DNA of 64,000 bases from Domibacillus epiphyticus (GTDB lineage: Bacteria; Bacillota; Bacilli; Bacillales; Domibacillaceae): the NCBI RefSeq assembly GCF_001975785.1, contig NZ_MSFI01000002.1, forward strand, positions 1-64,000. The letters run 5' to 3'. A program made the position numbers and the translations under genes. The notes under the pieces are model-generated. The model did not search any database. It was not told the DNA's origin and saw only the letters and a program-made list of their open reading frames with translations. Of the stretch, positions 43,877 through 53,125 are shown piece by piece. The first letter of the stretch is position 1. Every line of letters begins with the position of its first letter.

Positions 43877-43948
43877 TTAAGTGAAACTATTGTAAACCGC
43901 TATAACAACGAGTAAATAAGCAACAGCCGCAAACGCCCAATTTTTCAT
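43877..43948 (-). CDS. 23-aa membrane peptide downstream of copA
   Basis: The minus strand encodes MKNWAFAAVAYLLVVIAVYN and three more residues, a single membrane helix. AAGGGTG lies seven bases before the ATG, and the gene begins 13 bases after the copA stop. A terminator follows it, so it is the last gene of the csoR-copZ-copA operon. I do not recognise it. Small helices of this type can associate with P-type ATPases or other transporters. That role is inference. Confidence 0.6.
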   Translation of the reverse strand: MKNWAFAAVAYLLVVIAVYNSFT

Positions 43949-43960
43949 GCAACCACACCC

Positions 43961-46381
43961 TTATAATTTCACTTTTTGCAGTCGAAGCGCGTTAATCACA
44001 ACCGAAACCGAGCTGAATGCCATAGCAGCTCCTGCCAGCCACGGTGCCAGGAATCCTAACGCAGCAATGGGAATGCCTAATGTGTTATAACCGAACGCCC
44101 AGAACAAGTTTTGTTTTACATTGCGGATCGTCGCCTTACTCATAAAGATCGCATCCGCAATACTGTTGAGATCTCCACGAATTAACGTGATATCCGCAGC
44201 TTCCAGCGCGACATCTGTTCCTGTCCCGATCGCCATTCCAATATCCGCCGTTGCAAGTGCAGGCGCATCATTGATGCCGTCACCAACCATAGCGACTTTT
44301 TTCCCCTTCTCCTGAAGTTTCTTTACCTCATCCGCTTTTCCTTCCGGGAGAACTTCCGCAATAACATGATCGATGCCGACCTGTCCGGCAATGGATACTG
44401 CAGTCTGCTTGTTGTCACCTGTCATCATAATGATTTCAAGACCCATCTCTTTCAAGCGCGCTATCGCCGCTTTTGATGTTTCTTTAATGGTGTCGGCAAC
44501 CGCAATGATCCCCGCATACTGGCCATCAATTGCAACCAGCATAGCCGTTTTCCCTTCTTTCTCCATTGACTCCATTTGGCCGTTAGCGTCCGAAATCGAT
44601 ACGTTATGCTGCATCATCAGTTTACGTGTTCCAATGAGCAGCTCTTTTCCTTCTACCTCTGCTTTAATCCCAAAACCAGGAATGGCTTCAAATTGATCTG
44701 TTTCTTTTAAAGAAATCCCTTTTTCTTTAATCCCCTGCACAATAGCCGTAGCCAGCGGGTGCTCCGATTGTCTTTCCGCTGATCCAACCAAAGCAAGAAA
44801 TTCTTCTTCATGAATGGATCCTTGCACCAACACATCCGTCAATACAGGTGTACCGTTTGTGATCGTTCCTGTTTTATCAAGGACAACAGTTGTAATCCGA
44901 TGAGTGGTTTCAAGATGTTCTCCGCCTTTAAACAGAACGCCGTACTCTGCTGCTCTCCCTGACCCCGCCATGATAGATGTTGGTGTTGCAAGTCCGAGCG
45001 CACATGGGCAGGCGATAACTAAAACAGCAATCAGTTTTTCTAACGCGCCCCCAAAGTTTCCTGGATCCGCCCAGATAAACCAGACGAGAAACGTAACCAC
45101 TGCAATCCCTATCACAATAGGGACAAAAATACCCGATATTTGATCGGCTAAACGCTGAATAGGTGCTTTTGACCCCTGCGCTTCTTCCACCACTTTAATA
45201 ATTTGTGCCAGTGCCGTATTTTTGCCGACTTTTGTTGCTTTGATTTTCAAAAATCCGTTTTTGTTCATGGTGGCACCGATCACGTCATCCCCGGACTGTT
45301 TATCCACAGGAACACTTTCTCCAGTCAGCATCGATTCGTCAATAGCAGATCGCCCTTCTACAATCACGCCGTCAACAGGCACCTTTTCGCCTGGTTTAAC
45401 ATGAAGGATATCACCCACCAGCACTTCTTCAAGGGAGATTTCCATTTCCTGTCCGTCTCTTTCGACGATGGCGGTTTTCGCTTGCAGACCCATTAGTTTT
45501 TTAATGGCTTCAGAAGAACGTCCTTTTGCTTTAGCTTCAAACAGTTTCCCTAAAATAATCAACGTAATTAGGATCGCGCTTGTTTCAAAGTAGAGCCCGA
45601 CCATATGGCCTGGTTGTCCGATCGATTCAATAGACAAGTACACGCTGTAAAAATATGCGGCAGATGTACCTAGAGCAACTAGCACATCCATATTGGCGCT
45701 TTTATTTTTCAACGCTTTATAGGCGCCTGCGTAAAACTGCTTGCCAATAATAAACTGGACTGGAGTTGCCAAAGCCAACTGAACCCATGGATTCATGAAC
45801 ATATGTGGTACATACAGTCCAGATGTGAACTCAAAGTGACCGACCATTGCCCATAACAGCGGCAGTGAGAGAATGGCTGAAAAGATAAACTTTCCAGTCT
45901 GCCGCTCAATTTCTTTTTGCCGGTGGTCAATGCTATCCTGTCCACCATCCTGATCCTTTACAGCAGCTCCATACCCAAGCGATTCAACTTTTTTTATTAC
46001 TTCAGCTTGAGAAAGTGCCGAAGGGTTATATTCAACACTCGCCCGTTCAAGTGCTAAATTTACGTTAGCGCTTGTCACGCCTTCGAGTTTATTTAACCCT
46101 TTCTGAATCCGTGTGGCACAGGCGGCACACGTCATCCCTGTAATATTGAACTCTTTCTTTTCCATGACGACGCCATATCCTAAATCCTCTATTTTCTTTT
46201 GGATGGCTTTCTCGTTCGTTATTACAGGATCGTATTTAACCTTGGATTTTTCCAATGCTAAGTTAACCGATGCATCTTCTACCCCATCAAGTTTGTTTAA
46301 CCCCTTTTCGATTCGTACTGCGCAGGCCGCACAGGTCATCCCCGAAATGTGCAAGCTTGTTTCTTTTGTAGTCTCGTTCAA
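43961..46381 (-). CDS. copA: Copper-exporting P-type ATPase CopA
   Basis: This 806-residue P1B ATPase has two N-terminal heavy-metal domains (GMTCAAC at about 14-20 and 82-88), the membrane CPC motif in ACPCALGLATP, the phosphorylation site DKTGTI and the hinge GDGINDAPAL. It pumps Cu(I) out of the cell. The start is a TTG ten bases after AAGGAG. A CsoR-type operator lies directly upstream. It is cotranscribed or coregulated with copZ and csoR. Confidence 0.95.
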   Translation of the reverse strand: MNETTKETSLHISGMTCAACAVRIEKGLNKLDGVEDASVNLALEKSKVKYDPVITNEKAIQKKIEDLGYGVVMEKKEFNITGMTCAACATRIQKGLNKLEGVTSANVNLALERASVEYNPSALSQAEVIKKVESLGYGAAVKDQDGGQDSIDHRQKEIERQTGKFIFSAILSLPLLWAMVGHFEFTSGLYVPHMFMNPWVQLALATPVQFIIGKQFYAGAYKALKNKSANMDVLVALGTSAAYFYSVYLSIESIGQPGHMVGLYFETSAILITLIILGKLFEAKAKGRSSEAIKKLMGLQAKTAIVERDGQEMEISLEEVLVGDILHVKPGEKVPVDGVIVEGRSAIDESMLTGESVPVDKQSGDDVIGATMNKNGFLKIKATKVGKNTALAQIIKVVEEAQGSKAPIQRLADQISGIFVPIVIGIAVVTFLVWFIWADPGNFGGALEKLIAVLVIACPCALGLATPTSIMAGSGRAAEYGVLFKGGEHLETTHRITTVVLDKTGTITNGTPVLTDVLVQGSIHEEEFLALVGSAERQSEHPLATAIVQGIKEKGISLKETDQFEAIPGFGIKAEVEGKELLIGTRKLMMQHNVSISDANGQMESMEKEGKTAMLVAIDGQYAGIIAVADTIKETSKAAIARLKEMGLEIIMMTGDNKQTAVSIAGQVGIDHVIAEVLPEGKADEVKKLQEKGKKVAMVGDGINDAPALATADIGMAIGTGTDVALEAADITLIRGDLNSIADAIFMSKATIRNVKQNLFWAFGYNTLGIPIAALGFLAPWLAGAAMAFSSVSVVINALRLQKVKL

Positions 46382-46395
46382 GGCTGCTCACTCCT

Positions 46396-46414
46396 TATAC
46401 CCACTTGGGGTATA
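46396..46414. promoter_or_regulatory. CsoR-type operator before copA
   Basis: TATACCC at 46396-46402 and GGGTATA at 46408-46414 form a 7-bp perfect dyad with a 5-base spacer. It has the G-tract form of CsoR sites and lies about 15 bases before the copA start. Confidence 0.75.
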
Positions 46415-46462
46415 TTTTATTCCGAAAAGAACGTGCTAGTGGTTAGCACGTTTCTTTACTAT

Positions 46463-46669
46463 TTAAACTACGTCATATCCTTGATCGTCGATCGTTTCTT
46501 TAATTTTCTCAATAGAAACTTGATTCGTGTCATATTCAACATCGACTTTGTTTGCTTGTAAATCAACCTGTACAGAATGAACACCTTCCAGCTTGCCCAC
46601 ACTGCCTTCGATTGCTTTAACGCAGTGTCCGCATGACATTCCTTGTACTTGTAATGTTGTTTGTTCCAT
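46463..46669 (-). CDS. copZ: Copper chaperone CopZ
   Basis: This 68-residue HMA-domain protein has the copper-binding GMSCGHCVKAIEG motif (residues 10-22) and a ferredoxin-like fold. It carries Cu(I) to CopA in the cytosol. GGAGTAAGGAAA precedes the ATG. It lies between copA and csoR on the same strand, as in many Firmicutes. Confidence 0.95.
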   Translation of the reverse strand: MEQTTLQVQGMSCGHCVKAIEGSVGKLEGVHSVQVDLQANKVDVEYDTNQVSIEKIKETIDDQGYDVV

Positions 46670-46697
46670 ATTTCCTTACTCCCTTCAATAAGCAAAA

Positions 46698-47033
46698 TTA
46701 TTTTTTCATTAATTTTTGAATCGTAACGAGCAGTTCATCTACTACATCAGCGTCTCCCTCTTGAATACGTTCTAACACACAGCTTTTCATGTGCCCTTCA
46801 AGAAGAATTTTCGCTACGCTGTTAAGCGCTGCCTGGGTTGCGGCAATTTGTGTAATGACATCATCACAGTAAACATCCCTTTCGATCAGCCCTTTAATTC
46901 CCCGGATCTGACCTTCAACCCTGTTTAATCTTGTCACCAAATTCTTTTTTGTTTTTTCAGAATGGTGGCTTTTACGGCCAGATTCATTTGCACAGTATGG
47001 ATCTTCACTGGTTAGACATTCAAGATTATCCAA
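46698..47033 (-). CDS. csoR: Copper-sensing repressor CsoR
   Basis: This 111-residue all-helical repressor of the CsoR/RcnR family has the Cu(I) ligands in the W-X-Y form: Cys in VYCDDVI, then His and Cys in EGHMKSCVLE. A charged N-terminal extension with Cys and His (ECLTSEDPYCANESGRKSHH) precedes the core. The start is TTG, seven bases after GGGAGG. It represses itself, copZ and copA until Cu(I) binds. Confidence 0.94.
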   Translation of the reverse strand: MDNLECLTSEDPYCANESGRKSHHSEKTKKNLVTRLNRVEGQIRGIKGLIERDVYCDDVITQIAATQAALNSVAKILLEGHMKSCVLERIQEGDADVVDELLVTIQKLMKK

Positions 47034-47058
47034 TCCGACGCCTCCCTCAACATTAATT

Positions 47059-47071
47059 TACCATACCCCCC
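47059..47071 (-). promoter_or_regulatory. CsoR-type site before csoR
   Basis: On the minus strand GGGGGGTATGGTA matches the right half of the known B. subtilis CsoR operator. The left half is degenerate. It lies 26 bases before the csoR start. Confidence 0.65.
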
Positions 47072-47192
47072 TAATGTATGTAAAGCGATGCGTTTTATTT
47101 TTTATTATTTTCTTTGCTCTCGCCCTTATACAGGTGATTCCTTTTCATGCAGTGTGACAATACAGCAATACATATTTAATGCAAAAAAAATC

Positions 47193-47212
47193 GTCTCCTA
47201 TAAAAAGGAGAC
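47193..47212 (-). terminator. Terminator of amidase gene
   Basis: GTCTCCT pairs with AGGAGAC. On the minus strand an eight-base T run follows. It lies just past the amidase stop. Confidence 0.75.
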
Positions 47213-47226
47213 AATTTTCATAAAAC

Positions 47227-48618
47227 TTATTTATAAAGCGAATTTACATTGTACCCTTTCGCTTTGTAGTAATCGAGAATGCCATTGTAAATTGCTTTTG
47301 ACATAGTATTCATCCAATAATCCGATGCCATTTTTGATGCGTCACCTGCATTTGATATAAAGCCAAGCTCCAAGAGTGCAGCCGGCATATTATTCTCACG
47401 AAGAACGGAGAAATTGCCATTCTTCACGCCTCGATCCCTAAGATTCCATGCTGTAAGCATTCGTGCTTGAATTTTGGACGCCAGCAATTTACTGTCAGCT
47501 ACATGTGGATTTCCAGCTGAATAATAATACGTTTCCGTACCAGTCGCACTTGGTGTGGCAGCGTTCGCATGGATGCTGACGAAAATATCCCCGTCATTGT
47601 TTTTTGCAAAAGCAGACCTGTCTTTTAATTCAATAAACGTATCATTCGAACGCGTCATTTTTACATTAAACGGCGTTTGTTTCAACAAGTTGTTCACTTG
47701 AAGTCCCGTCTTAAGCACGACTTCTTTTTCTTTTAGTCCATTTCCGACAGCCCCTGAATCCTTGCCTCCATGACCTGGATCAAGAATAATCGTTTGACTG
47801 GAAAGTTTTGAATCATTGTTTTCTGTCAAAGTAGGCGGCACAGTATTCCCTGTTGATGCAGTGCGTAAATAATACGTGCTAATGTAGCCGACTTTACCCT
47901 CTGTTTTTACATACGTCCATCCCCCAATGGAATGGGCCCCTGTTACCGGCGTGTTTGCTGCAATCTTTCCTACCGACCGGTATGAAGTGGACGGACCTGA
48001 GCGGATGTTTAAGTTTCCAGTTGTAGAAACTAGATTTTTCATAAATTTTGCGGACTGCTTTAAACGAAATTCAGGATTAATGGCTCTTGCCAAGAACACA
48101 GCAAAGTCTGCGCGGGTAATGGTCTGATTGGAACCAAATGTGCCATTGGATAAACCACTGGCGATGCCTAAATTCATCAATGCTTTTTCAGCACCTGCAC
48201 TGGATGAATAACCAAATGCTTTTGCGATCATAACCGCCATTTCGCCGCGTGTTACAACTTTATATGGACGAAAACTGCTCCCATATCCAGACATAATCCC
48301 TTTGTCTGCTGCCGATTGTATATATCCGGATGCAAAGCTGCCAGAACCAACATCTTTAAAACTCGTAGCACGCTGTTTCCCATTCAGCTGAAGAGCGCGT
48401 CCGATAAAAACGGCTGCCTCTGACCGGGTAATCGTTTTATAAGGAGTAAATGTCGTCGGGGTAGAGCCGCTTACGACTTGCCCTTCTACTAAATAGTTAA
48501 CTTCCTTTAAGGCACGCGAAGGTACGTCAACGAAGCCCGCAGCATGGGTCTTTGTATTTATACTAAATAGAGAAACAATCATAAGAAATGCTAGAGCCGC
48601 TATCAAAATCCTCTTCAC
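47227..48618 (-). CDS. S-layer-anchored N-acetylmuramoyl-L-alanine amidase
   Basis: This 463-residue secreted protein has a Sec signal peptide (ending THAAG, residues about 1-28), three SLH repeats (about 30-190), an SH3b domain (about 205-265, LNIRSGPSTSYRSVGK), and a C-terminal amidase_3 domain. The amidase carries the zinc ligands DPGHGG, E in KEKEVV and SIHAN, and the catalytic ELGFISN. It cleaves the bond between the glycan and the stem peptide. SLH repeats attach to pyruvylated wall polymer. I start at a GTG at 48618 with GGAGG seven bases upstream. Confidence 0.93.
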   Translation of the reverse strand: MKRILIAALAFLMIVSLFSINTKTHAAGFVDVPSRALKEVNYLVEGQVVSGSTPTTFTPYKTITRSEAAVFIGRALQLNGKQRATSFKDVGSGSFASGYIQSAADKGIMSGYGSSFRPYKVVTRGEMAVMIAKAFGYSSSAGAEKALMNLGIASGLSNGTFGSNQTITRADFAVFLARAINPEFRLKQSAKFMKNLVSTTGNLNIRSGPSTSYRSVGKIAANTPVTGAHSIGGWTYVKTEGKVGYISTYYLRTASTGNTVPPTLTENNDSKLSSQTIILDPGHGGKDSGAVGNGLKEKEVVLKTGLQVNNLLKQTPFNVKMTRSNDTFIELKDRSAFAKNNDGDIFVSIHANAATPSATGTETYYYSAGNPHVADSKLLASKIQARMLTAWNLRDRGVKNGNFSVLRENNMPAALLELGFISNAGDASKMASDYWMNTMSKAIYNGILDYYKAKGYNVNSLYK

Positions 48619-49147
48619 TGTTTTTCCTCCATTCGGGAAATATTCCACTTTACTAACATTCAGTATATATGAATCTTCTACTTTTTTTATAATTTTTTTG
48701 TTTATTCTTCATTTTTTTCTGTGATTGACCCTTTGCAGACCGCTTATATGGGACGGCTAGCATCACAGGTAAGTGAATATGCCATTTTGTCTGGTACAAT
48801 CGTCAGATCAAATACACTATTTTTAAATTTGTAATCGTTAGGGTTCACACGTAATTTTCATGCATGGATTTGGTTAATTGTCGGAAAAGCGGACAATTGT
48901 CATACTCAAAAAAGCCTTGAATGACCATTATAATCACTCAAGGCTTCTTATTTCAGTTAGTAGTTTTAGGAAAGCCGTAGTAGGATACGTGAATACGGAT
49001 CATTCCTTTAAGTTAGTCGAATAACTGAATAACGTATCATTTCTAATTAAATCAAGAATTATTTACCTTTTATTATCTTTTTCATTAACGTTTCCTAACC
49101 ATCTTGTTTATAATAGGAAAAGGTTTGAAAACAAAGAAGGTGATTTC
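48619..49147. other. 530-bp intergenic region with orphan hairpins
   Basis: No protein gene is seen here. A dyad AATTGTC/GACAATT lies at about 48877-48899. A strong 9-bp hairpin, AAGCCTTGA/TCAAGGCTT, lies at about 48909-48945 and is followed on the minus strand by six T residues. It could end a minus-strand small RNA starting within 48950-49110. A CCGTA/TACGG hairpin is around 48978-49002, and a TATAAT -10-like word lies at 49109-49114 before corA. The region may encode an RNA, but this is not shown. Confidence 0.45.
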
Positions 49148-50098
49148 ATGATTAGAACAGCTGCGATGACGATTGATCAGAGAATTTTGCAAGATGTTCC
49201 GCTTGAGGAGCTGCGCAGTGAGAATATTTTATGGTATTGGGTTGATTTCAACGTGCCGACTGAGGAAGAAACGCATGTGCTGCATGACTTTTTTGCTTTT
49301 CACCCGCTCGCCATTGAAGACTGCCTTCATTTTATTCAGCGACCAAAGCTTGATTATTACGATGATCACAACTTTTTGATCATTCAAATGGTAAATCAAA
49401 AAACACTGTCGCCGGAAGAACTTGATATCTTCTGGTGTTCGGATTACATTGTGACGTTCCATCGGAAATCATCGGTTGAGGTGGATACCGTTTGGGAGCG
49501 TTTACTTGATTCAAAAAAAAATAAAAACTTAAATCCCGTTCAAGTGTTGTATCATCTCGTCGATAAAGTCGTCGATCAATTTTTTCCGAGTGTTTATCAA
49601 ATCGAAGACAGCCTCATCCACTTAGAGGCTGATGAAACAGATCATGATAAAACGAATGACCTTTTTGAGATTCGAAAAGAATTATTAAAGCTGCGCCGCA
49701 TTATTTTTCCGATGCGAGAGCTTTTGTACCGCATACTGAATTCAGAGCGCATCCATATGTCGAAGAAAAACAAAGTGTATTTCAAAGATATTTATGACCA
49801 TTTGTTAATGCTGACGGAGATCGTTGAGTCGAACCGTGAACTGACGAAAGACATGCGCGACAGCTACTTGTCCGTCAACTCGAACCGGATGAACAGCATT
49901 ATGATGACACTGACGGTTATTACAACGATTTTTATGCCGCTCACATTCATCGCAGGTATTTATGGCATGAACTTTGAATACATGCCTGAGTTAACGTGGC
50001 GCTACGGTTATTTTATGGCCCTTGGCTTAATGGCCGGCATTGCACTCACAATGTTTGCATTTTTCCGTCGAAAGGGATGGTTTAAAAACGACGATTAA
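49148..50098 (+). CDS. corA: CorA-family magnesium transporter (YfjQ-like)
   Basis: This 316-residue protein has a large cytosolic N-terminal domain and two C-terminal membrane helices (about 255-275 and 288-308). The signature YGMN lies between them, in FIAGIYGMNFEYMPE. It forms a pentamer that moves Mg2+ or other divalent cations. AAAGAAGGTG precedes the ATG. Its stop overlaps the stop of the converging DUF4385 gene by four bases, with no terminator between. Confidence 0.93.
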   Translation: MIRTAAMTIDQRILQDVPLEELRSENILWYWVDFNVPTEEETHVLHDFFAFHPLAIEDCLHFIQRPKLDYYDDHNFLIIQMVNQKTLSPEELDIFWCSDYIVTFHRKSSVEVDTVWERLLDSKKNKNLNPVQVLYHLVDKVVDQFFPSVYQIEDSLIHLEADETDHDKTNDLFEIRKELLKLRRIIFPMRELLYRILNSERIHMSKKNKVYFKDIYDHLLMLTEIVESNRELTKDMRDSYLSVNSNRMNSIMMTLTVITTIFMPLTFIAGIYGMNFEYMPELTWRYGYFMALGLMAGIALTMFAFFRRKGWFKNDD

Positions 50099-50541
50099 CC
50101 ATACTTCTTCTGATGGGCTTTTTTCAGTATTAGATATTGTTTATCTTCGCGTGCCATTTTCCACTTTTCTTGGAAAATGGCTGCCGACTTTGCTTTTACT
50201 TCATCTTTTTGGCGCTCTTTCAGCTTGCCGTCCTCATCGTACTTTCTACCTCCTTTATAATTCGTATAGCGGCGTGCTCTCGTATACCCCATCTGCAAAA
50301 ATTTCCGAGCCATATCCATTCCAACAAAGTCATCATTCTTTTTGTATTCAAGAAACATGTCATAAATTTTCTCTGACGATTCAGCCGCTATATCGGGTGT
50401 TTTGAATCTCCAATGCGGAAGTATTTCACTTTTATACGGTTCGACCAGTAATACCCCCTGTTCTCCCCTGCCTACCTGGTACTTATCTGGATTTTTTCGA
50501 AAATCAATCGTATCAAAATCAATGGAGTAGTTAAAAGTCAT
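50095..50541 (-). CDS. DUF4385-family protein
   Basis: This 148-residue soluble, basic protein carries the conserved IDFRKNPDKYQVGRGEQGVL, PYKSEILPHWRFKTP and RRYTNYKGGRKY motifs of DUF4385. The family has no known function. I start at the ATG at 50541, ten bases after AAGGGA. Its 3' end overlaps the corA stop. It has no visible membrane segment or catalytic motif. Confidence 0.8.
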   Translation of the reverse strand: MTFNYSIDFDTIDFRKNPDKYQVGRGEQGVLLVEPYKSEILPHWRFKTPDIAAESSEKIYDMFLEYKKNDDFVGMDMARKFLQMGYTRARRYTNYKGGRKYDEDGKLKERQKDEVKAKSAAIFQEKWKMAREDKQYLILKKAHQKKYG

Positions 50542-50682
50542 GATCTTCATTCCCTTTTTTCGCTATTTCTACCCGTGAAAACGCCACACAAAACAACGAA
50601 ACGGATTCTAACTGATTAAAATACGTTTACTATCTCTTTTTTTAGTAAATAGTAGAAATAAACGGTATAGGAGGAGAAGCTG

Positions 50683-51141
50683 ATGAAGAAATTCCAAATT
50701 GTGTTAGCGTCATTTCTTCTTATGATGCTGCTGGCAGCAGGCTGCGGTCAGGACGAAAGCGAACAGTCTGTTAAAAACAATGAAACCGATACAACCAATG
50801 AAGAATGGAAGGACATGGCGAGCGAACTTGATAATGTAACCGGCACTCTGACTGAGTTGAAAGCAAATATAGAAGATCCGGAAAATATTGAGCAAATACA
50901 CGCAACAGGCAAAAGTCTTGAGGAGCATTGGGACACCATTGAAGGCCAGGTAGAAGAACAATATCCGGACGATTATACAACGATTGAAGAGAGCCTTTAC
51001 CCGCTCATAAATGAAACAAAAAAGGAACAGCCTGACGCTGAAAAAATATCCAGTCTTATTGATGAAACAAACGCAAAACTAACTGAATTCCTAAAAAAGG
51101 CAGAAACGCCGAAAAGGGATGAGAACGGTATAGATAATTGA
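50683..51141 (+). CDS. Small lipoprotein
   Basis: This 152-residue protein has a lipoprotein signal ending LAAGC (C21), an acidic Asp/Glu/Asn-rich linker, and a mostly helical region. It should be anchored on the outer face of the membrane. AGGAGGAG precedes the ATG. I do not recognise the family. It is followed 92 bases later by yqjF, so cotranscription is uncertain. Confidence 0.8.
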   Translation: MKKFQIVLASFLLMMLLAAGCGQDESEQSVKNNETDTTNEEWKDMASELDNVTGTLTELKANIEDPENIEQIHATGKSLEEHWDTIEGQVEEQYPDDYTTIEESLYPLINETKKEQPDAEKISSLIDETNAKLTEFLKKAETPKRDENGIDN

Positions 51142-51232
51142 TTTTGCATACAGACTGCTCCCGTAATTCATGGGAATAGTCTGGTTCATCATTTTCCAGG
51201 AAATAAACAGGCAATTGAAAGGACTGTTAGCG

Positions 51233-51976
51233 TTGACGGTAGACTTTGTTGAAGTGGAACAGCGTCCATTTCCGTTGCCTTCCACCCCCTGGGTTATGAC
51301 GCAAACGTGGGATAATATGCTGTTTGCCCATTGGCCGGTTCCGGCTCATTTTTTAAAGGCGTACATTCCCGGGACGCTTGATATTGATACATTCGATGGC
51401 ACGGCTTGGCTCGGTGTCATTCCTTTCCATGCACATCACACAAAACTGCGTGGAATGCCGCCATTCCCGCTATACCATTCTTATCTGGAGTTAAACGTCC
51501 GCACATACGTTACCCACAAAGGCATCCCAGGTGTGTATTTCTTTAGTATGGATGCAAACAAGTGGCCGGTGGTTTTAGGGGCAAAAATGGGGACTTCTCT
51601 TCCGTATAAACATGCTCATATGGGCATACGGGTTAAGGATCCGGTGGTACATTACAAAAGCCGGCGAAAACATCCAGACAGTCCGAAAGAATCCTTTCAC
51701 GTGAGTTATAAGCAGTCATCCAGTATTTACTTGCCCGCTGAGGACAGCCTTGAATACTGGCTGCTTGAGCGTTATTGTTTATGGACCATAAAAGACAGTG
51801 CCCTTTTTCGCGGGGACATACATCACGACCGCTGGAGAATCACCAAGGCAGAAGCCACATTTCATGACAATACGATGGCTTCTTTCTTGCCCAGATATTA
51901 TTTCAAAAGCAAACCCATTCTTCACTTTTCAGGAAATAAAAATGTGTTTATCTGGCCTTTAAAAAAGACAAGATAA
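51233..51976 (+). CDS. yqjF: YqjF-family (DUF2071) protein
   Basis: This protein of about 247 residues belongs to the DUF2071 family (B. subtilis YqjF). It shows the family's WVMTQTWDNMLFAHWPV near the N-terminus and FDGTAWLGVIPFHAHHTKLRG after it. The function is unknown. The N-terminus is uncertain. I give a TTG at 51233 with AAAGGA upstream, but the ATG at 51296 is possible. The terminator stem overlaps the last codons. Confidence 0.85.
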   Translation: MTVDFVEVEQRPFPLPSTPWVMTQTWDNMLFAHWPVPAHFLKAYIPGTLDIDTFDGTAWLGVIPFHAHHTKLRGMPPFPLYHSYLELNVRTYVTHKGIPGVYFFSMDANKWPVVLGAKMGTSLPYKHAHMGIRVKDPVVHYKSRRKHPDSPKESFHVSYKQSSSIYLPAEDSLEYWLLERYCLWTIKDSALFRGDIHHDRWRITKAEATFHDNTMASFLPRYYFKSKPILHFSGNKNVFIWPLKKTR

Positions 51977-51986
51977 ACACATTTTT
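51939..51986. terminator. Bidirectional terminator yqjF / Gfo-Idh-MocA gene
   Basis: AAATGTGTTTATCT at 51940-51953 pairs with AGATAAACACATTT at 51971-51984, with T-rich tracts outside. It overlaps the yqjF stop at 51976. Confidence 0.75.
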
Positions 51987-51987
51987 T

Positions 51988-52959
51988 TTACTTCTCTACA
52001 TCGAAAAGAATACCGTTTTGTCTACGGGCTTCTTCTGTAATCTGAATAACTGTCTCACTTATGCTGCGGAAGCGTTGATATGTTTTCTGATCATTGGATG
52101 CGATGGCTTCAGCGATGGCTTCGGCTTCATACACCATGTCGTTTTCCTCCTCCAAGACGGCAAGCTGTTCCTTCTCACTGGTACGTCGATTCGTAAATTC
52201 AATATTTGATATCGGCGCCACATGATCAATAACAATCGTACCGTCCTCCCCGCTGATTTCTCCCGGCAAGCAGGAATCGGTTATTTTAGAAAACATTGCC
52301 GTGCACGTATGCGTTCCGTAATCGAGAATGACCGATCCGCTTCCATCTACGCCGGTCGGCAGCATGGCAACGTGACAGGAAACTCGGTTCGGCTTGCCGA
52401 ATAACGACACGGCCAGACTGATCGGGTAGACGCCTAAATCAACAAGTGCGCCGCCGGAAAATTTTGCTGAAAAAATATTTGGTTCTTCCCCTGCCAGCAC
52501 ATTATCGTAGCGTGATGAATATTTCATATACTGGAAAAAGGAATGGCGCACCTTCCCTGCTTTCTCCACAGATCTTTTTAAACGATCATGGTTTGGTGTG
52601 TACAAATTTCGGAATGCTTCGAACAAAAACACGCCATTTTCATCTGCCGCATTAAACGCTTCGGCAAGCTCTTTGGACGTTGAAAACATCGGCTTTTCAC
52701 ATATAATGTGTTTTTTATTTTTCATTAATAAAAGAGCCTGTTCAAAATGAAGAGAATTCGGTGACGCGATGTATACGACGTCAATTTCTTTGCTTTTTGC
52801 CAGCTCCTCCAGATCGGTAAATACTTGGGGCGCTCCAAGTTTTTCCGCTTTTTCCGCTGAACGTGAATACGCAGCCGCGAATGTCAGCTTGCCGCTTTTT
52901 TTCACTGCATCCACAAACCGTTCTGTAATGGTACTCGTTCCAATTGTCGCTAAGTTCAT
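51988..52959 (-). CDS. Gfo/Idh/MocA-family oxidoreductase
   Basis: This 323-residue NAD(P)-dependent enzyme has an N-terminal Rossmann fold (IGTSTITERFVDAVKKSG), the catalytic EKP in HIICEKPMFS, and a C-terminal alpha/beta domain. Members oxidise sugars, inositols or related polyols. The substrate is not visible here. GAGAGGAA precedes the ATG. It is monocistronic. Confidence 0.88.
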   Translation of the reverse strand: MNLATIGTSTITERFVDAVKKSGKLTFAAAYSRSAEKAEKLGAPQVFTDLEELAKSKEIDVVYIASPNSLHFEQALLLMKNKKHIICEKPMFSTSKELAEAFNAADENGVFLFEAFRNLYTPNHDRLKRSVEKAGKVRHSFFQYMKYSSRYDNVLAGEEPNIFSAKFSGGALVDLGVYPISLAVSLFGKPNRVSCHVAMLPTGVDGSGSVILDYGTHTCTAMFSKITDSCLPGEISGEDGTIVIDHVAPISNIEFTNRRTSEKEQLAVLEEENDMVYEAEAIAEAIASNDQKTYQRFRSISETVIQITEEARRQNGILFDVEK

Positions 52960-53076
52960 GTGATGATTCCTCTCTTTATAAAAGTGAACAACATACTGCC
53001 GCTATTGCGGTAAACTTTTCATTCAATTTACCACTATTGACGGTTAGTGAAAAGCAAAAGCAGTTCTTTTTGCATT

Positions 53077-53095
53077 TATACATACAAAATGTATA
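53077..53095. promoter_or_regulatory. Dyad upstream of hxlR
   Basis: TATACAT at 53077-53083 and ATGTATA at 53089-53095 form a perfect dyad with a 5-base spacer, about 30 bases before the hxlR start. It is a candidate autoregulatory HxlR site. Confidence 0.55.
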
Positions 53096-53125
53096 CTGTA
53101 GAAAAAATACAGGAGGTTGAACACT

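Noticed and set aside
48619-49147. M-box Mg2+ riboswitch before corA
   Set aside because: The conserved M-box sequence was not recognised; hairpins are present but do not match that fold.
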